A stretch of 64,000 bases of DNA from assembly GCF_037911585.1 (NCBI RefSeq), contig NZ_JBAJNS010000001.1, positions 5,367,001 to 5,431,000 on the forward strand, read 5' to 3'. The notes beneath the pieces were generated by a model that saw only the letters and a list, made by a program, of their open reading frames with translations, did no database searches and was not told the DNA's origin. Each line of letters begins with the position of its first letter. Positions within the stretch are counted from its first letter, which is position 1. The DNA comes from Streptomyces sp. GSL17-111 (GTDB lineage Bacteria; Actinomycetota; Actinomycetes; Streptomycetales; Streptomycetaceae). Position numbers and translations under genes: made by a program. Below are positions 1-8,416 of this stretch, piece after piece.

Positions 1-515
1 GGCATGCGGCGCAGGGCGTCCGGCTCGACGCGGGCGGCGACGTCCGGGCGCAGCAGGTTCTCCGCCCAGTTCGTCGCCTCGCCGCTGGTGCGGTCGCGGC
101 GCAGCCGCCGGTAGGCGACGGCCTCGGTGTGGCCGGGGAAGAACTCCGCCAGCTCCGCCGGTACCGGGGCCGGACCGTGGCCCAGCAGCGTGGTGTCCTC
201 GCCGGACTGCTGGGCCACGATGGCGTCCACGGAGCCCAGCAGCCGCACGGGACGGCCCCGGCGGGCGTCCGGCTCGATGAACGTGCCGCGCCGCCGGTGC
301 CGGGTGATCAGCCCCTCCGTCTCCAGCTCCTTGAGCGCCTGCCGCATGGTGAGGACGCTGACGCCGTAGTGCTCGGCCAGCGCCTCCTCCGTCGGCAGCC
401 GCAGGGGGGCCTTCGGCGGGCGGCCGAGTATCGAGGCCCGCAGCGACTGCGAGACCTGGTACCACAGCGGCAGCTTGCGGTTGAGCTCCACGGAGTCAGG
501 AGCGAAGAGGGTCAC
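1..515 (-). CDS. GntR-family regulator with UTRA domain (3' end cut by window edge)
   Basis: DNA-binding transcription factor of the HutC/UTRA branch of GntR. About 171 residues are visible. The N-terminal winged helix runs over residues 10-75 (LPLWYQVSQSLRASI, then LTMRQALKELETEGLI, the recognition helix and wing), and the UTRA effector domain begins near residue 85 (VDAIVAQQSGEDTTLLG). The start is GTG at 515 behind a GGGAGG ribosome site. It lies 29 bp downstream of hmgA on the same strand, so the two are probably co-transcribed, and the inverted repeat before hmgA is a natural operator candidate. The effector may be a tyrosine or homogentisate pathway compound, which is inference. The C terminus is outside the window. 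Confidence 0.85.
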   Translation of the reverse strand, partial: MTLFAPDSVELNRKLPLWYQVSQSLRASILGRPPKAPLRLPTEEALAEHYGVSVLTMRQALKELETEGLITRHRRRGTFIEPDARRGRPVRLLGSVDAIVAQQSGEDTTLLGHGPAPVPAELAEFFPGHTEAVAYRRLRRDRTSGEATNWAENLLRPDVAARVEPDALRRM

Positions 516-544
516 CGTGCCTCCCGGTCGCTCAGGACCGAGCG

Positions 545-1891
545 TCAGTTGTGGAAGTGTCGCTCAAGACCCTGCCACACTTCGTCGTAGTCGTGCTGCC
601 GGTGTCCGGCCGCCATGGCCTGCTCCGTCGCGATCACCGGCCACCGGGTCTCGAACATGAACGCCAGGCCGTCGTCGATCTTCTGCGGCTTCAGTTCGGC
701 CGCGCTCGCGCGGTCGAACGTCTCCCGGTCCGGGCCGTGGGCCGACATCATGTTGTGCAGCGAGCCGCCGCCCGGCACGAAGCCCTCCGCCTTCGCGTCG
801 TAGGCGCCCTCGATCAGGCCCATGTACTCGCTCATCACGTTGCGGTGGAAGTAGGGCGGCCGGAAGGTGTCCTCGCCCACCAGCCAGCGCGGGGCGAAGA
901 CGACGAAGTCGACGCCCGCCAGCCCCGGGGTGTCCGAGGGGGAGGTCAGCACCGTGAAGATGGACGGGTCGGGGTGGTCGTAGCTGATGGAGCCGATCAC
1001 GTTGAAGCGGCGCAGGTCGTAGACGTAGGGGACGAGGTTGCCGTGCCAGGCGACGACGTCGAGCGGCGAGTGGTCGTACGTGGCGGCCCACAGGTGCCCG
1101 CAGAACTTGTTGACGACCTCGACCGGCCGGTCGGCGTCGTCGTAGGCGGCGGTGGGGGCGAGGAAGTCCCGCGCGTTGGCGAGGCCGTTCGCCCCGATCG
1201 GCCCGAGGTCGGGCAGGGTGAACGGCTGCCCGTAGTTCTCGCAGACGTAGCCGCCCGCGTGGGCGCCCAGCAGCTCCACCCGGAACCGCACCCCGCGCGG
1301 GATCAGCGCGCAGTGGCCCGGCTCGGCGCGCAGCACGCCGAACTCGGTGTGCAGCAGCAGGCCGCCGTCCTGCGGGACGATCAGCAGCTCGCCGTCGGCG
1401 TCGCTGAAGACGCGGTCCGTCATGGAGGCGGTCGCCGAGTACAGGTGCACGGCCATGCCGCTGCGCTGGGTCACGTCGCCGTTGCCGCCGACCGTCCACA
1501 GGCCGTCGAGGAAGTCGGTGCCGGCCGGGGCCTTGGGCGGCGCGCCCCAGCGCAGCCGGTTGGGGTCGGGCACCTCGGTGAAGGGCGCCGTGCGCAGGGC
1601 CGGGTTCGTGCGGCCCCCCTCCAGCCGCACGAACCCGGGGTGGGCGGCCGAGGGCCGGATGCGATAGAGCCACGAGCGCCGGTTGTGCGCCCGGGGCTCG
1701 GTGAACGCCGTGCCGCTCAGCTGCTCGGCGTAGAGGCCGAGCGGGGCGCGCTGGGGTGCGTTGCGCCCGATGGGCAACGCGCCGGGCACGGCCTCGCTGC
1801 TGTGCTCGTTGCCGAAGCCGGAAAGGTAGGTGATGCCGTCCGGTCCGGCCGCCTGCCCGGTGGTCGTCCGGGCCTGGTCCCCGCTGCTCAT
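545..1891 (-). CDS. hmgA: homogentisate 1,2-dioxygenase
   Basis: Non-haem Fe(II) dioxygenase that opens the ring of homogentisate to maleylacetoacetate in tyrosine and phenylalanine catabolism. The protein is 448 aa from the chosen ATG, normal for the family. Signature sequences are [19 protein letters not shown] near the N terminus and [11 protein letters not shown], which carries the His and Glu iron ligands, followed by NMMSAHGPD with the third His. I rejected the upstream ATG at 1933 because it lies inside a perfect inverted repeat that looks like an operator. The ATG at 1891 has GGGAG about 11 bases upstream. The GntR regulator follows in the same orientation. Confidence 0.95.
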   Translation of the reverse strand: MSSGDQARTTTGQAAGPDGITYLSGFGNEHSSEAVPGALPIGRNAPQRAPLGLYAEQLSGTAFTEPRAHNRRSWLYRIRPSAAHPGFVRLEGGRTNPALRTAPFTEVPDPNRLRWGAPPKAPAGTDFLDGLWTVGGNGDVTQRSGMAVHLYSATASMTDRVFSDADGELLIVPQDGGLLLHTEFGVLRAEPGHCALIPRGVRFRVELLGAHAGGYVCENYGQPFTLPDLGPIGANGLANARDFLAPTAAYDDADRPVEVVNKFCGHLWAATYDHSPLDVVAWHGNLVPYVYDLRRFNVIGSISYDHPDPSIFTVLTSPSDTPGLAGVDFVVFAPRWLVGEDTFRPPYFHRNVMSEYMGLIEGAYDAKAEGFVPGGGSLHNMMSAHGPDRETFDRASAAELKPQKIDDGLAFMFETRWPVIATEQAMAAGHRQHDYDEVWQGLERHFHN

Positions 1892-1915
1892 GTCGCTCTC
1901 ACTCCCGCCGCGCCT

Positions 1916-1939
1916 ATTCCTATGCGACATCATAGGAAT
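1916..1939. promoter_or_regulatory. perfect inverted repeat before hmgA, candidate operator
   Basis: ATTCCTATG (1916-1924), six bases, then CATAGGAAT (1931-1939): two perfect 9-bp arms, unusually AT-rich for this genome, ending 25 bp before the hmgA start. Position and symmetry fit a repressor site. The adjacent UTRA-type GntR regulator is the first candidate binder (inference). Confidence 0.65.
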
Positions 1940-2071
1940 CCCGGCGGCATAAGCAACACCCGTGGGGCTGTTCGGGGCGGGGTGCCGGCCGGTGCGGGTT
2001 GCCGGCCTCCGGGGGCGGGCAGGAGGGTCGCGGGGTGAGCCACGGCACTCCGTGGCGTGGCTGACACGCGT

Positions 2072-2090
2072 AACCTAGCGGCGTTAGGTT
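2072..2090 (+). promoter_or_regulatory. inverted repeat overlapping the -10 of the aldehyde dehydrogenase gene
   Basis: AACCTA (2072-2077), seven bases, TAGGTT (2085-2090). The right arm also reads as a -10 hexamer six bases before the ATG at 2097, so the mRNA is probably leaderless. A protein bound here would block the promoter directly. Confidence 0.5.
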
Positions 2091-2096
2091 GGCTTC

Positions 2097-3509
2097 ATGG
2101 CACATGACGCTCACTACATCGGCGGCGCCTGGCGAGAGGCCGGCGGCGACGCGATCGAGGTCCGCAACCCGGCCACGGAGGAGGTCGTCGGCCGCGTTCC
2201 GGCGGGCCGCGCGGAGGACGTGGACGCGGCCGTCCGCGCCGCCCGCGACGCGCTGCCGGGTTGGGCGGCCACCCCGCCCGCCGATCGCGCCGCCCGGATC
2301 GCCGTCCTCGCCGAGGTGCTGAAGGCCCGCCGCGAGGAGATCGCCGCGACCGTCACCGCCGAGCTCGGCGCACCCCTCTCCTTCTCCCGCGCGGTCCACG
2401 CCGACCTGCCCGCCGCCGTGGCCGGGTCCTACGCCACCCTCGCCGCCGAGTACGCCTTCGAGGAACGCGTCGGCAACTCGACGGTCCACCAGGAGCCGAT
2501 CGGCGTCGTCGGGGCCATCACGCCCTGGAACTACCCGCTGCACCAGATCGTCGCCAAGGCCGCGCCCGCGTTCGCCGCCGGGTGCACGGTCGTGCTCAAG
2601 CCGGCCGAGAACACCCCGCTGGTGGCCCAGCTCTTCGCCGAAGCCGTGCACGAGGCGGGCCTCCCGGCCGGGGTGTTCAACCTCGTCACCGGCTACGGCC
2701 CCGAGGCGGGGGAAGCGCTCGCGGAGCACGCGGGCGTGGACCTGATCTCGTTCACCGGCTCCACCGCCGTCGGCCGTCGGATCGGCGCCACCGCCGGAGC
2801 GGCCCTCAAGCCCGTCGCCCTGGAGCTGGGCGGCAAGTCGGCCAACGTCGTCCTCCCCGGCGCGGACCTGGCGAAGGCCGTGAAGGTGGGGGTCGCCAAC
2901 GTCATGGCCAACTCCGGCCAGACGTGCAGCGCCTGGACGCGCCTGCTCGTCGACGCCGAGCACTACGAGGAGGCCGTCGAACTCGCCGCGCGGGCCGTCG
3001 CCCGGTACGTCCCCGGCGACCCGGTCGACGAGGAGACCCGCCTCGGGCCGCTGGTCAGCGCCCCGCAGCGGGACCGCGTGACGGGCTACATCGAGCAGGG
3101 GATCGCCGAGGGCGCCCGACTCGTCGCCGGAGGACCGGGTGCCCCCGAGGACCGGCCGCGCGGCTGGTACGTCCGGCCCACCGTCTTCGCCGACGTCACC
3201 CCGGAGATGACCATCGCCCAAGAGGAGATCTTCGGGCCCGTCCTGAGCATCCTGAAGTACGACGGCGTCGAGGACGCCGTCCGCGTCGCCAACGACACCG
3301 TCTACGGCCTGGCCGGCGCGGTCTGGGCGGCGGACGACGCCGAGGCCGCCGCGTTCGCCCGCCGCATGGACACCGGGCAGGTCGACATCAACGGCGGCCG
3401 GTTCAACCCGCTGGCCCCCTTCGGCGGGTACAAGCACTCCGGGATCGGCCGGGAGCTGGGCCGGCACGGACTGGCCGAGTACCTCCAGACGAAGTCCCTC
3501 CAGTTCTAG
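2097..3509 (+). CDS. NAD(P)-dependent aldehyde dehydrogenase
   Basis: ALDH-superfamily enzyme oxidising an aldehyde to the acid, 470 aa, full length. The catalytic glutamate lies in [11 protein letters not shown] (about residue 243) and the nucleophilic cysteine in [11 protein letters not shown] (about residue 277). The nucleotide-binding GSTAVGR and the oxyanion-region motif TPWNYPLHQ are present. The C-terminal [17 protein letters not shown] is typical. No clear ribosome site is seen; a -10-like TAGGTT six bases before the ATG suggests a leaderless start. A zinc alcohol dehydrogenase follows 59 bp downstream, so the pair probably oxidises an alcohol to an acid. The substrate is unknown. Confidence 0.92.
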   Translation: MAHDAHYIGGAWREAGGDAIEVRNPATEEVVGRVPAGRAEDVDAAVRAARDALPGWAATPPADRAARIAVLAEVLKARREEIAATVTAELGAPLSFSRAVHADLPAAVAGSYATLAAEYAFEERVGNSTVHQEPIGVVGAITPWNYPLHQIVAKAAPAFAAGCTVVLKPAENTPLVAQLFAEAVHEAGLPAGVFNLVTGYGPEAGEALAEHAGVDLISFTGSTAVGRRIGATAGAALKPVALELGGKSANVVLPGADLAKAVKVGVANVMANSGQTCSAWTRLLVDAEHYEEAVELAARAVARYVPGDPVDEETRLGPLVSAPQRDRVTGYIEQGIAEGARLVAGGPGAPEDRPRGWYVRPTVFADVTPEMTIAQEEIFGPVLSILKYDGVEDAVRVANDTVYGLAGAVWAADDAEAAAFARRMDTGQVDINGGRFNPLAPFGGYKHSGIGRELGRHGLAEYLQTKSLQF

Positions 3510-3568
3510 CGCCCTCCCGTCCCAGCCCCTCCCGTCCGCCGTATGAGAAACCGAAGGAGCCGCACGCC

Positions 3569-4651
3569 GTGGTCCGTGCCGTCGTCCTGCCCGCCGTGGG
3601 CGCCCCGCTGGAGATCGCCGAGATCGACCTGCCCGCCCCCGGGCCGGGTCGGGTGCGCGTCGCCCTGGCGGCGGCCGGGGTGTGCCATTCCGACCTGTCC
3701 CTGTCCAACGGCACCCTGCGCCAGCCCGTCCCCGCCGTGCTGGGGCACGAGGGTGCCGGGACGGTGACCGCCGTGGGGGAGGGCGTCACCGCCGTCGCCC
3801 CCGGGGACCGGGTGATCCTCAACTGGGCGCCCTCCTGCGGCCGGTGCCGTTTCTGCGCGGAGCTGCGCGAGCCGTGGCTGTGCCCGCACGCCAACGCGGC
3901 CACCACCGTCCCCTACGCCCGCGACGCCGCCGGGGGCGACCTCTACCCCGGGCTCAGCACGGCCGCCTTCGCGGAGGAGACCGTCGTGGCCGAGCGGGCC
4001 GTCCTGCCGCTGCCCGCCGGGGTGCCCCTGACGGACGCGGCGCTGCTCGGCTGCGCCGTGCTGACCGGGTACGGAGCCGTCCACCACAGCGCCCGGGTCG
4101 CGCCGGGGGAGTCGGTGGCCGTCTTCGGCGTGGGCGGGGTCGGTCTCGCGGCCCTCCAGTCCGCACGGATCGCGGGGGCGGACCGGATCGTCGCGGTGGA
4201 CGTCTCACCCGGGAAGGAGGAGCTGGCCCGCGCCGCCGGGGCGACCGACTTCCTCCTGGCCACCGAGGCCACCGCCAAGGAGATCCGCTCCCTCACCGGC
4301 GGCGACGGGGTCGACGTGGCCGTCGAGTGCGTCGGCCGCGCGGAGACCATCCGCGCCGCGTGGTCCTCCACCCGGCGCGGTGGCCGCACGACGGTCGTCG
4401 GCATCGGCGGCAAGCAGGAGCAGGTCTCCTTCTCGCCGCTGGAGATCTTCCACTTCGCCCGGACGCTCTCGGGCTGCGTCTTCGGCAACAGCGAACCGGC
4501 GAGGGACGTCCCGGTCCTGGCCGAACACGTTCACGCGGGACGGCTGGACCTCGGCTCGCTGGTGACCGACCGGATCGGGCTCGCCGACGTCCCCGACGCC
4601 TTCTCCGCCATGCTGGCCGGGCGCGGCGCGCGCGCCCTCGTCGTCTTCTGA
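3569..4651 (+). CDS. zinc-dependent alcohol dehydrogenase (MDR family)
   Basis: Medium-chain dehydrogenase of 360 aa. The catalytic zinc site is visible as GVCHSD and GHEGAGTV, and the structural zinc lobe as [16 protein letters not shown]. The Rossmann dinucleotide loop is [13 protein letters not shown]. The GTG start at 3569 follows AAGGAG at about ten bases; the open frame extends far upstream but that part overlaps the aldehyde dehydrogenase. It resembles the class III alcohol dehydrogenase group that includes mycothiol- or glutathione-dependent formaldehyde dehydrogenases, but the substrate cannot be read from sequence. It is in operon order with the preceding aldehyde dehydrogenase. Confidence 0.9.
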   Translation: MVRAVVLPAVGAPLEIAEIDLPAPGPGRVRVALAAAGVCHSDLSLSNGTLRQPVPAVLGHEGAGTVTAVGEGVTAVAPGDRVILNWAPSCGRCRFCAELREPWLCPHANAATTVPYARDAAGGDLYPGLSTAAFAEETVVAERAVLPLPAGVPLTDAALLGCAVLTGYGAVHHSARVAPGESVAVFGVGGVGLAALQSARIAGADRIVAVDVSPGKEELARAAGATDFLLATEATAKEIRSLTGGDGVDVAVECVGRAETIRAAWSSTRRGGRTTVVGIGGKQEQVSFSPLEIFHFARTLSGCVFGNSEPARDVPVLAEHVHAGRLDLGSLVTDRIGLADVPDAFSAMLAGRGARALVVF

Positions 4652-4654
4652 CGG

Positions 4655-4682
4655 GCCCCGGCGGTGGGCGCGCCCACCGCCG
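4655..4682. terminator. bidirectional hairpin terminator
   Basis: Self-complementary 28-base stretch centred on GGGCGCGCCC just after the alcohol dehydrogenase stop, with no T-run. It sits between convergent genes (alcohol dehydrogenase and the VOC protein), as expected for a shared Streptomyces terminator. Confidence 0.6.
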
Positions 4683-4731
4683 GGCCCACCACCGTTCGGT
4701 CGGGTCAGCCGGGTGAGCCGCGTCGGCCGCG

Positions 4732-5160
4732 TCAGTCGAGGCAGAACTCGTTGCCCTCGATGTCCCGCATCACGATGCACGCGTCGTGGCCGTCGTACAG
4801 GAGCCGTTCCCGGACCGCACCGAGCGGGAGCAGCCGGGCGCACTCGGCTTCGAGTGCGGCGAGGCGCTTCTCGCCGACGAGCCCGGTACCGGCCCGTACG
4901 TCGATGTGCAGCCGGTTCTTGGCGGTCTTGCCCTCGGGCACCCGCTGGAAGTAGAGGCGCGGTCCCGCGCCCGAGGGGTCGACGCAGGCGCACGAGGCGT
5001 TCCGGTCCTCGGCGGCCTGGGCGCGGTTGAACTCCTCCCACGTGGCGAACCCCGTCGGCGGCGGCGGGACGACGTACCCCAGCACCTCGCACCAGAAGCG
5101 GGCGAGCCGCTCGGGTTCCGCGCAGTCGAAGGTGACTTGGAACTGCTTGGTCGATGGCAT
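4732..5160 (-). CDS. VOC/glyoxalase-fold protein
   Basis: Small protein of 142 aa in the vicinal-oxygen-chelate superfamily (glyoxalase/bleomycin-resistance fold). The start FQVTFDCAEPERLARFWCEVLGY and the end YDGHDACIVMRDIEGNEFCLD are typical of the glyoxalase-like subgroup common in Streptomyces. The ATG at 5160 has no ribosome site. TAGGGT six bases upstream (5167-5172) reads as a -10, giving a leaderless transcript whose promoter overlaps the stop codon of the upstream TetR gene. Substrate and role are unknown. Confidence 0.8.
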   Translation of the reverse strand: MPSTKQFQVTFDCAEPERLARFWCEVLGYVVPPPPTGFATWEEFNRAQAAEDRNASCACVDPSGAGPRLYFQRVPEGKTAKNRLHIDVRAGTGLVGEKRLAALEAECARLLPLGAVRERLLYDGHDACIVMRDIEGNEFCLD

Positions 5161-5169
5161 CGGCGCACC

Positions 5170-5841
5170 CTAGCAAGGGGGCGCGTGCCGCCGGGTGTCG
5201 GTCGTGCGGCGGCCGGTGGCCGAGCGGTAGCGCAGGGCCAGACCGTCGAGGAGGGCGCGCAGTCCCGTCTCGAACGCGCCGTCGTCCACCTGCTGCTGGT
5301 GCTCGGCCAGCAGGTGGGCCTGGTCCAGGTGCGGGTAGTCCCGGGCGTAGAGGGCGGCGTCGTCCACGAAGCCCCGGGCGAAGGAGCCGAGGGCCGAACC
5401 GGCGACGAAGTACCGCATCAGCGCCCCGATGTGGGTGGCGTGCGCGCGCGGCCAGCCGGCCGCCGTCATGGCGCCGAACACCGCGTCGGCCATGCGCAGC
5501 TGGCTCGGCCGCCGTCCGGGCCCCTGGGCGAGGAACGGGACGATGTTCGGGTGCGCCGCGAGGGCCGCCCGGTAGGAGCGCGCCCAGGCGTCCAGGGCGG
5601 CGCGCCACTCGGTCCCGTCCTCGAACATCGACAGGTCGACATCGGCGCAGACCCGGTCGGCCACGGCGTCCAGGATGCCGTCCTTGGTGCGGAAGTGGTG
5701 GTAGAGCGAGGGCCCGCTCACGCCGAGTTCGGCGGCGAGCCGCCGGGTGGAGACGGCGTCCAGTCCCTCGCCGTCGACGAGGGACAGGGCCGTCTCGACG
5801 ATCCGGTCACGGCTGAGGAGGGGCTTGCGGGGGCGGGCCAT
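5170..5841 (-). CDS. TetR-family repressor with TetR-class C-terminal domain
   Basis: Transcriptional repressor of 223 aa. The N-terminal helix-turn-helix covers residues 10-55 (VSTRRLAAELGVSGPSLYHH). The rest resembles the TetR C-terminal family of tetracycline-repressor-like proteins. I chose the ATG at 5841 because TAATAT (5849-5854) sits seven bases upstream as a -10, which makes the transcript leaderless and puts the ATG at 5850 inside the promoter. It is divergent from an acyl-CoA dehydrogenase gene across a tetO-like palindrome, so it probably represses itself and that gene. The ligand is unknown. Confidence 0.88.
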   Translation of the reverse strand: MARPRKPLLSRDRIVETALSLVDGEGLDAVSTRRLAAELGVSGPSLYHHFRTKDGILDAVADRVCADVDLSMFEDGTEWRAALDAWARSYRAALAAHPNIVPFLAQGPGRRPSQLRMADAVFGAMTAAGWPRAHATHIGALMRYFVAGSALGSFARGFVDDAALYARDYPHLDQAHLLAEHQQQVDDGAFETGLRALLDGLALRYRSATGRRTTDTRRHAPPC

Positions 5842-5872
5842 GGCGCCCATATTAGAGCCGCCCGACCAAAAC

Positions 5873-5885
5873 CTATCGGTGATAG
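5873..5885. promoter_or_regulatory. tetO-like palindromic operator
   Basis: CTATCGGTGATAG, a perfect 5-bp-arm palindrome. It matches the classical tet operator core CTATCATTGATAG except at two central bases. It lies at the -35 position of the leaderless tetR-type gene and overlaps TAGATT, a possible -10 for the divergent acyl-CoA dehydrogenase, so one repressor could control both. Confidence 0.7.
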
Positions 5886-5942
5886 ATTTACGGCGCCGCG
5901 ACGCCGTAGGGCGTCACCGCCGGAAGACAGCGAGGTACCGCC

Positions 5943-7100
5943 GTGGATCTGGAGCTCTCCGAGGAGCAGCGCGCCGTCCGCACGCTGGCCAAGGACTTCG
6001 TGGACCGTGAGATCGCGCCGCACGCCGCCGCCTGGGACCGGGCGGAGAGCATCGACCGGGGCATCGTCCGCCGCCTGGGCGACCTCGGCTTCCTGGGGCT
6101 CACGATCCCCGAGGAGTACGGCGGCTGCGAGGGCGACCACCTGGCGTACTGCCTGGTGACCGAGGAACTCGGCCGTGGCGACTCCGCCGTGCGCGGGGTG
6201 CTGTCCGTCTCCCTCGGCCTCGTCGCCAAGACCATCGCCGCCTGGGGGAGCGAGGAGCAGAAGCACCGGTGGCTGCCCGGCCTCACCTCGGGCGAGGCGC
6301 TGGGCTGCTTCGGGCTGACGGAGCCGGGCACCGGCTCGGACGCGGGCAGCCTCACCACCCGTGCCCGGCGGGCCCCGGCGGGCGGCGACTGGACCGTCGA
6401 CGGCGGCAAGACGTTCATCACCAACGGAACCTGGGCCGACGTCGTCCTCCTCTTCGCGCGCACCGGTGACGAACCGGGGCACCGGGGCGTCACCGCCTTC
6501 CTGGTCCCCGCCGACGCCCCGGGGCTGACCCGGCGGGAGATCCACGGCAAGCTCGGGCTGCGTGGCCAGGCCACCGCCGAACTGGTCCTCGACGGCGTCC
6601 GGGTGCCGGACTCGGCCCGTCTCGGGCCCGTCGGCAAGGGGTTCTCGGTCGCCATGTCCGCGCTCGCGAAGGGTCGGATGTCCGTGGCCGCCGGCTGCGT
6701 CGGCATCGCCCAGGCCGCGCTGGACGCCGCCGTCGACTACGCGGGCGGCCGCGAGCAGTTCGGCCGGACCATCGCCCACCACCAGCTCGTGCAGGAGCTG
6801 ATCTCCGACATCGCCGTGGACGTCGACGCCGCCCGGCTGCTCACCTGGCGCGTCGCCGACCTCATCGACCGGGAGCGGCCCTTCGCGACGGAGTCCTCGG
6901 TCGCCAAGCTCTACGCCTCCGAGGCCGCCGTGCGCGCGGCCAACAACGCGGTGCAGGTCTTCGGCGGCTACGGCTTCATCGACGAGTTCCCCGTCGGCAA
7001 ACTGCTGCGGGACGCCCGCGTCATGACCCTGTACGAGGGCACCAGTCAGATCCAGAAGCTCGTGATCGGCCGGGCCCTGACCGGTGTCTCCGCCTTCTGA
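5943..7100 (+). CDS. acyl-CoA dehydrogenase
   Basis: FAD flavoprotein of 385 aa that introduces an alpha-beta double bond into acyl-CoA. Family signatures are LGCFGLTEPGTGSDAGS near residue 120, the middle-domain GGKTFITNG, and the C-terminal QVFGGYGFIDEFPV. The catalytic base glutamate is in LYEGTSQIQKLVIGRAL. The start is GTG at 5943 with a weak GAGG upstream. It resembles short-branched-chain or glutaryl-type acyl-CoA dehydrogenases, but substrate class is uncertain. A divergent TetR repressor shares its promoter. Confidence 0.93.
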   Translation: MDLELSEEQRAVRTLAKDFVDREIAPHAAAWDRAESIDRGIVRRLGDLGFLGLTIPEEYGGCEGDHLAYCLVTEELGRGDSAVRGVLSVSLGLVAKTIAAWGSEEQKHRWLPGLTSGEALGCFGLTEPGTGSDAGSLTTRARRAPAGGDWTVDGGKTFITNGTWADVVLLFARTGDEPGHRGVTAFLVPADAPGLTRREIHGKLGLRGQATAELVLDGVRVPDSARLGPVGKGFSVAMSALAKGRMSVAAGCVGIAQAALDAAVDYAGGREQFGRTIAHHQLVQELISDIAVDVDAARLLTWRVADLIDRERPFATESSVAKLYASEAAVRAANNAVQVFGGYGFIDEFPVGKLLRDARVMTLYEGTSQIQKLVIGRALTGVSAF

Positions 7101-7116
7101 CCGGCCCGCCCGCGGC

Positions 7117-7132
7117 CTGAGCAGCCGCTCAG
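7117..7132. promoter_or_regulatory. inverted repeat, likely autoregulatory TetR operator
   Basis: CTGAGC, four bases, GCTCAG: perfect 6-bp arms in the presumed -35 region (TATGGT at 7142-7147 is a candidate -10) of the TetR gene at 7182. A near copy lies before the neighbouring MaoC gene at 8361-8376. A terminator role for the preceding gene is possible, but the matching second copy favours an operator. Confidence 0.6.
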
Positions 7133-7181
7133 CCGCCGATGTATGGTGTTCGCCCGGTCGAGAGAAGCGGGGCGAAACCAG

Positions 7182-7823
7182 ATGGCACAGGAGGCCAGCG
7201 CGGGGGCACGGGCCCGGGGCGACGCCCGAGAGGACTCCTGGGGCTCGGTCGCGCCCGAGGCGGCGCGCAGGTTGCTCGTGGCGGCCGTCGACGCCTTCGC
7301 CGAGCGCGGCTTCCACGCCACCACCACCCGCGACATCGCGGGCCGCGCGGGCATGAGCCCCGCCGCCCTCTACATCCATTTCCGGACGAAGGAAGAACTG
7401 CTCTTCCAGATCAGCCGGGTCGGCCACGAGCGGTCCGTCCGGCTGCTGACCGAGGCCGCGGCCGGGCCCGGCAGCCACGCCGACCGGCTCGGCGCGGCGG
7501 TGCGCACGTTCGTGCGCTGGCACGCCGAGCACCACACCACGGCCCGGGTGGTGCAGTACGAGCTGTCCGCGCTCGGCGAGGAGCACTACACGGAGATCGT
7601 CGGCCTGCGCCGCCGTTCGGAGGAGGTCATGCGCGCGCTGCTGGCCGACGGCGCGGCGGCGGGGGAGTTCGACGTCGTCGACGCCCGGGGCACCGCCCTC
7701 GCGGTGCTGTCCCTGTGTGTGGACGTGGCCCGCTGGTTCACGCCCGGCGGACGCCGCACGCCGGACGAGATCGGCGCCTTCTACGCCGATCTGGCCCTGC
7801 GCATGGTGGGCGTCCGCGGCTGA
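7182..7823 (+). CDS. TetR-family regulator
   Basis: Repressor-type protein of 213 aa from the chosen ATG; an in-frame ATG at 7143 overlaps the presumed -10 and was rejected. The helix-turn-helix is RGFHATTTRDIAGRAGMSPAALYIHF at about residues 43-68. The C-terminal half (FVRWHAEHHTTARVVQYEL) resembles the TetR group often found beside fatty-acid and acyl-CoA genes. It stands between an acyl-CoA dehydrogenase and a convergent MaoC hydratase, and both its own promoter and the MaoC promoter carry CTnAGC-N4-GCTCAG. It probably represses both. Its ligand may be an acyl-CoA (inference). Confidence 0.87.
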   Translation: MAQEASAGARARGDAREDSWGSVAPEAARRLLVAAVDAFAERGFHATTTRDIAGRAGMSPAALYIHFRTKEELLFQISRVGHERSVRLLTEAAAGPGSHADRLGAAVRTFVRWHAEHHTTARVVQYELSALGEEHYTEIVGLRRRSEEVMRALLADGAAAGEFDVVDARGTALAVLSLCVDVARWFTPGGRRTPDEIGAFYADLALRMVGVRG

Positions 7824-7847
7824 CGTGCCCCGGAGCCCGTCGACTCC

Positions 7848-8309
7848 TCAGGTGTAGTACCGGACGACCGTCTCCGCGACGCAGACGGGCTTGTCGCCGC
7901 CCTCCCGCTCGACGGTCACCTGGACCGTGCACTGCACGCCGTCGCCCGCCTCGCGGACGTCGGCGATCCGCGCGGCGGCCCGCACCCGTGAGTCGACGGG
8001 GACGGGCGCGGGGAACCGCACCTTGTTCACCCCGTAGTTGACGCCCATGCGCACGCCCTCGACGCGCAGCACCTGCGGCACGAGCACCGGCAGCAGCGAC
8101 AGCGTCAGGTAGCCGTGCGCGATCGTCGTACCGAACGGCCCCTCGGCCGCCTTCTCCGGGTCGACGTGGATCCACTGGTGGTCGCCCGTGGCCTCGGCGA
8201 ACAGGTCGATGCGCTTCTGGTCGACCTCCAGCCAGTCGCTGGGGCCGAGCTCGGCGCCGACCGCCTCCCGCAGCTCCGTCACCGATGCGAAGACCCGGGG
8301 TTCCGCCAT
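7848..8309 (-). CDS. MaoC-like (R)-specific enoyl-CoA hydratase
   Basis: Hot-dog-fold hydratase of 153 aa from the ATG at 8309, which follows a GAGAGAGG ribosome site. The hydratase-2 motif is intact: FAEATGDHQWIHVDPEKA, with catalytic Asp and His, then GPFGTTIAHGYLTLSLLP. It hydrates trans-2-enoyl-CoA to the (R)-3-hydroxyacyl-CoA. It is convergent with the TetR gene at 7182, and its promoter contains the same operator-like sequence as that regulator. Confidence 0.9.
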   Translation of the reverse strand: MAEPRVFASVTELREAVGAELGPSDWLEVDQKRIDLFAEATGDHQWIHVDPEKAAEGPFGTTIAHGYLTLSLLPVLVPQVLRVEGVRMGVNYGVNKVRFPAPVPVDSRVRAAARIADVREAGDGVQCTVQVTVEREGGDKPVCVAETVVRYYT

Positions 8310-8360
8310 GTCGCACTGCCTCTCTCGCGGTCGTGGGATGGGCGCACGCCGGGGCACGCC

Positions 8361-8376
8361 CTAAGCGCTTGCTCAG
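8361..8376. promoter_or_regulatory. candidate TetR operator before the MaoC gene
   Basis: CTAAGCGCTTGCTCAG, with a perfect central AAGCGCTT palindrome and outer arms that match the 7117-7132 site except for one base. It lies 52 bases upstream of the MaoC start. Confidence 0.6.
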
Positions 8377-8416
8377 GATGCGTGCGGGGCGTGCCCGTGT
8401 CAACGGCCCGGTGACG

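Noticed and set aside
1892-1933. Upstream ATG for hmgA
   Set aside because: It lies inside the perfect inverted repeat and lacks a ribosome site; the family N terminus begins after 1891.
2261-3568. Upstream extension of the alcohol dehydrogenase frame
   Set aside because: Arg/Pro-rich out-of-frame reading of the aldehyde dehydrogenase; the real start is GTG 3569.
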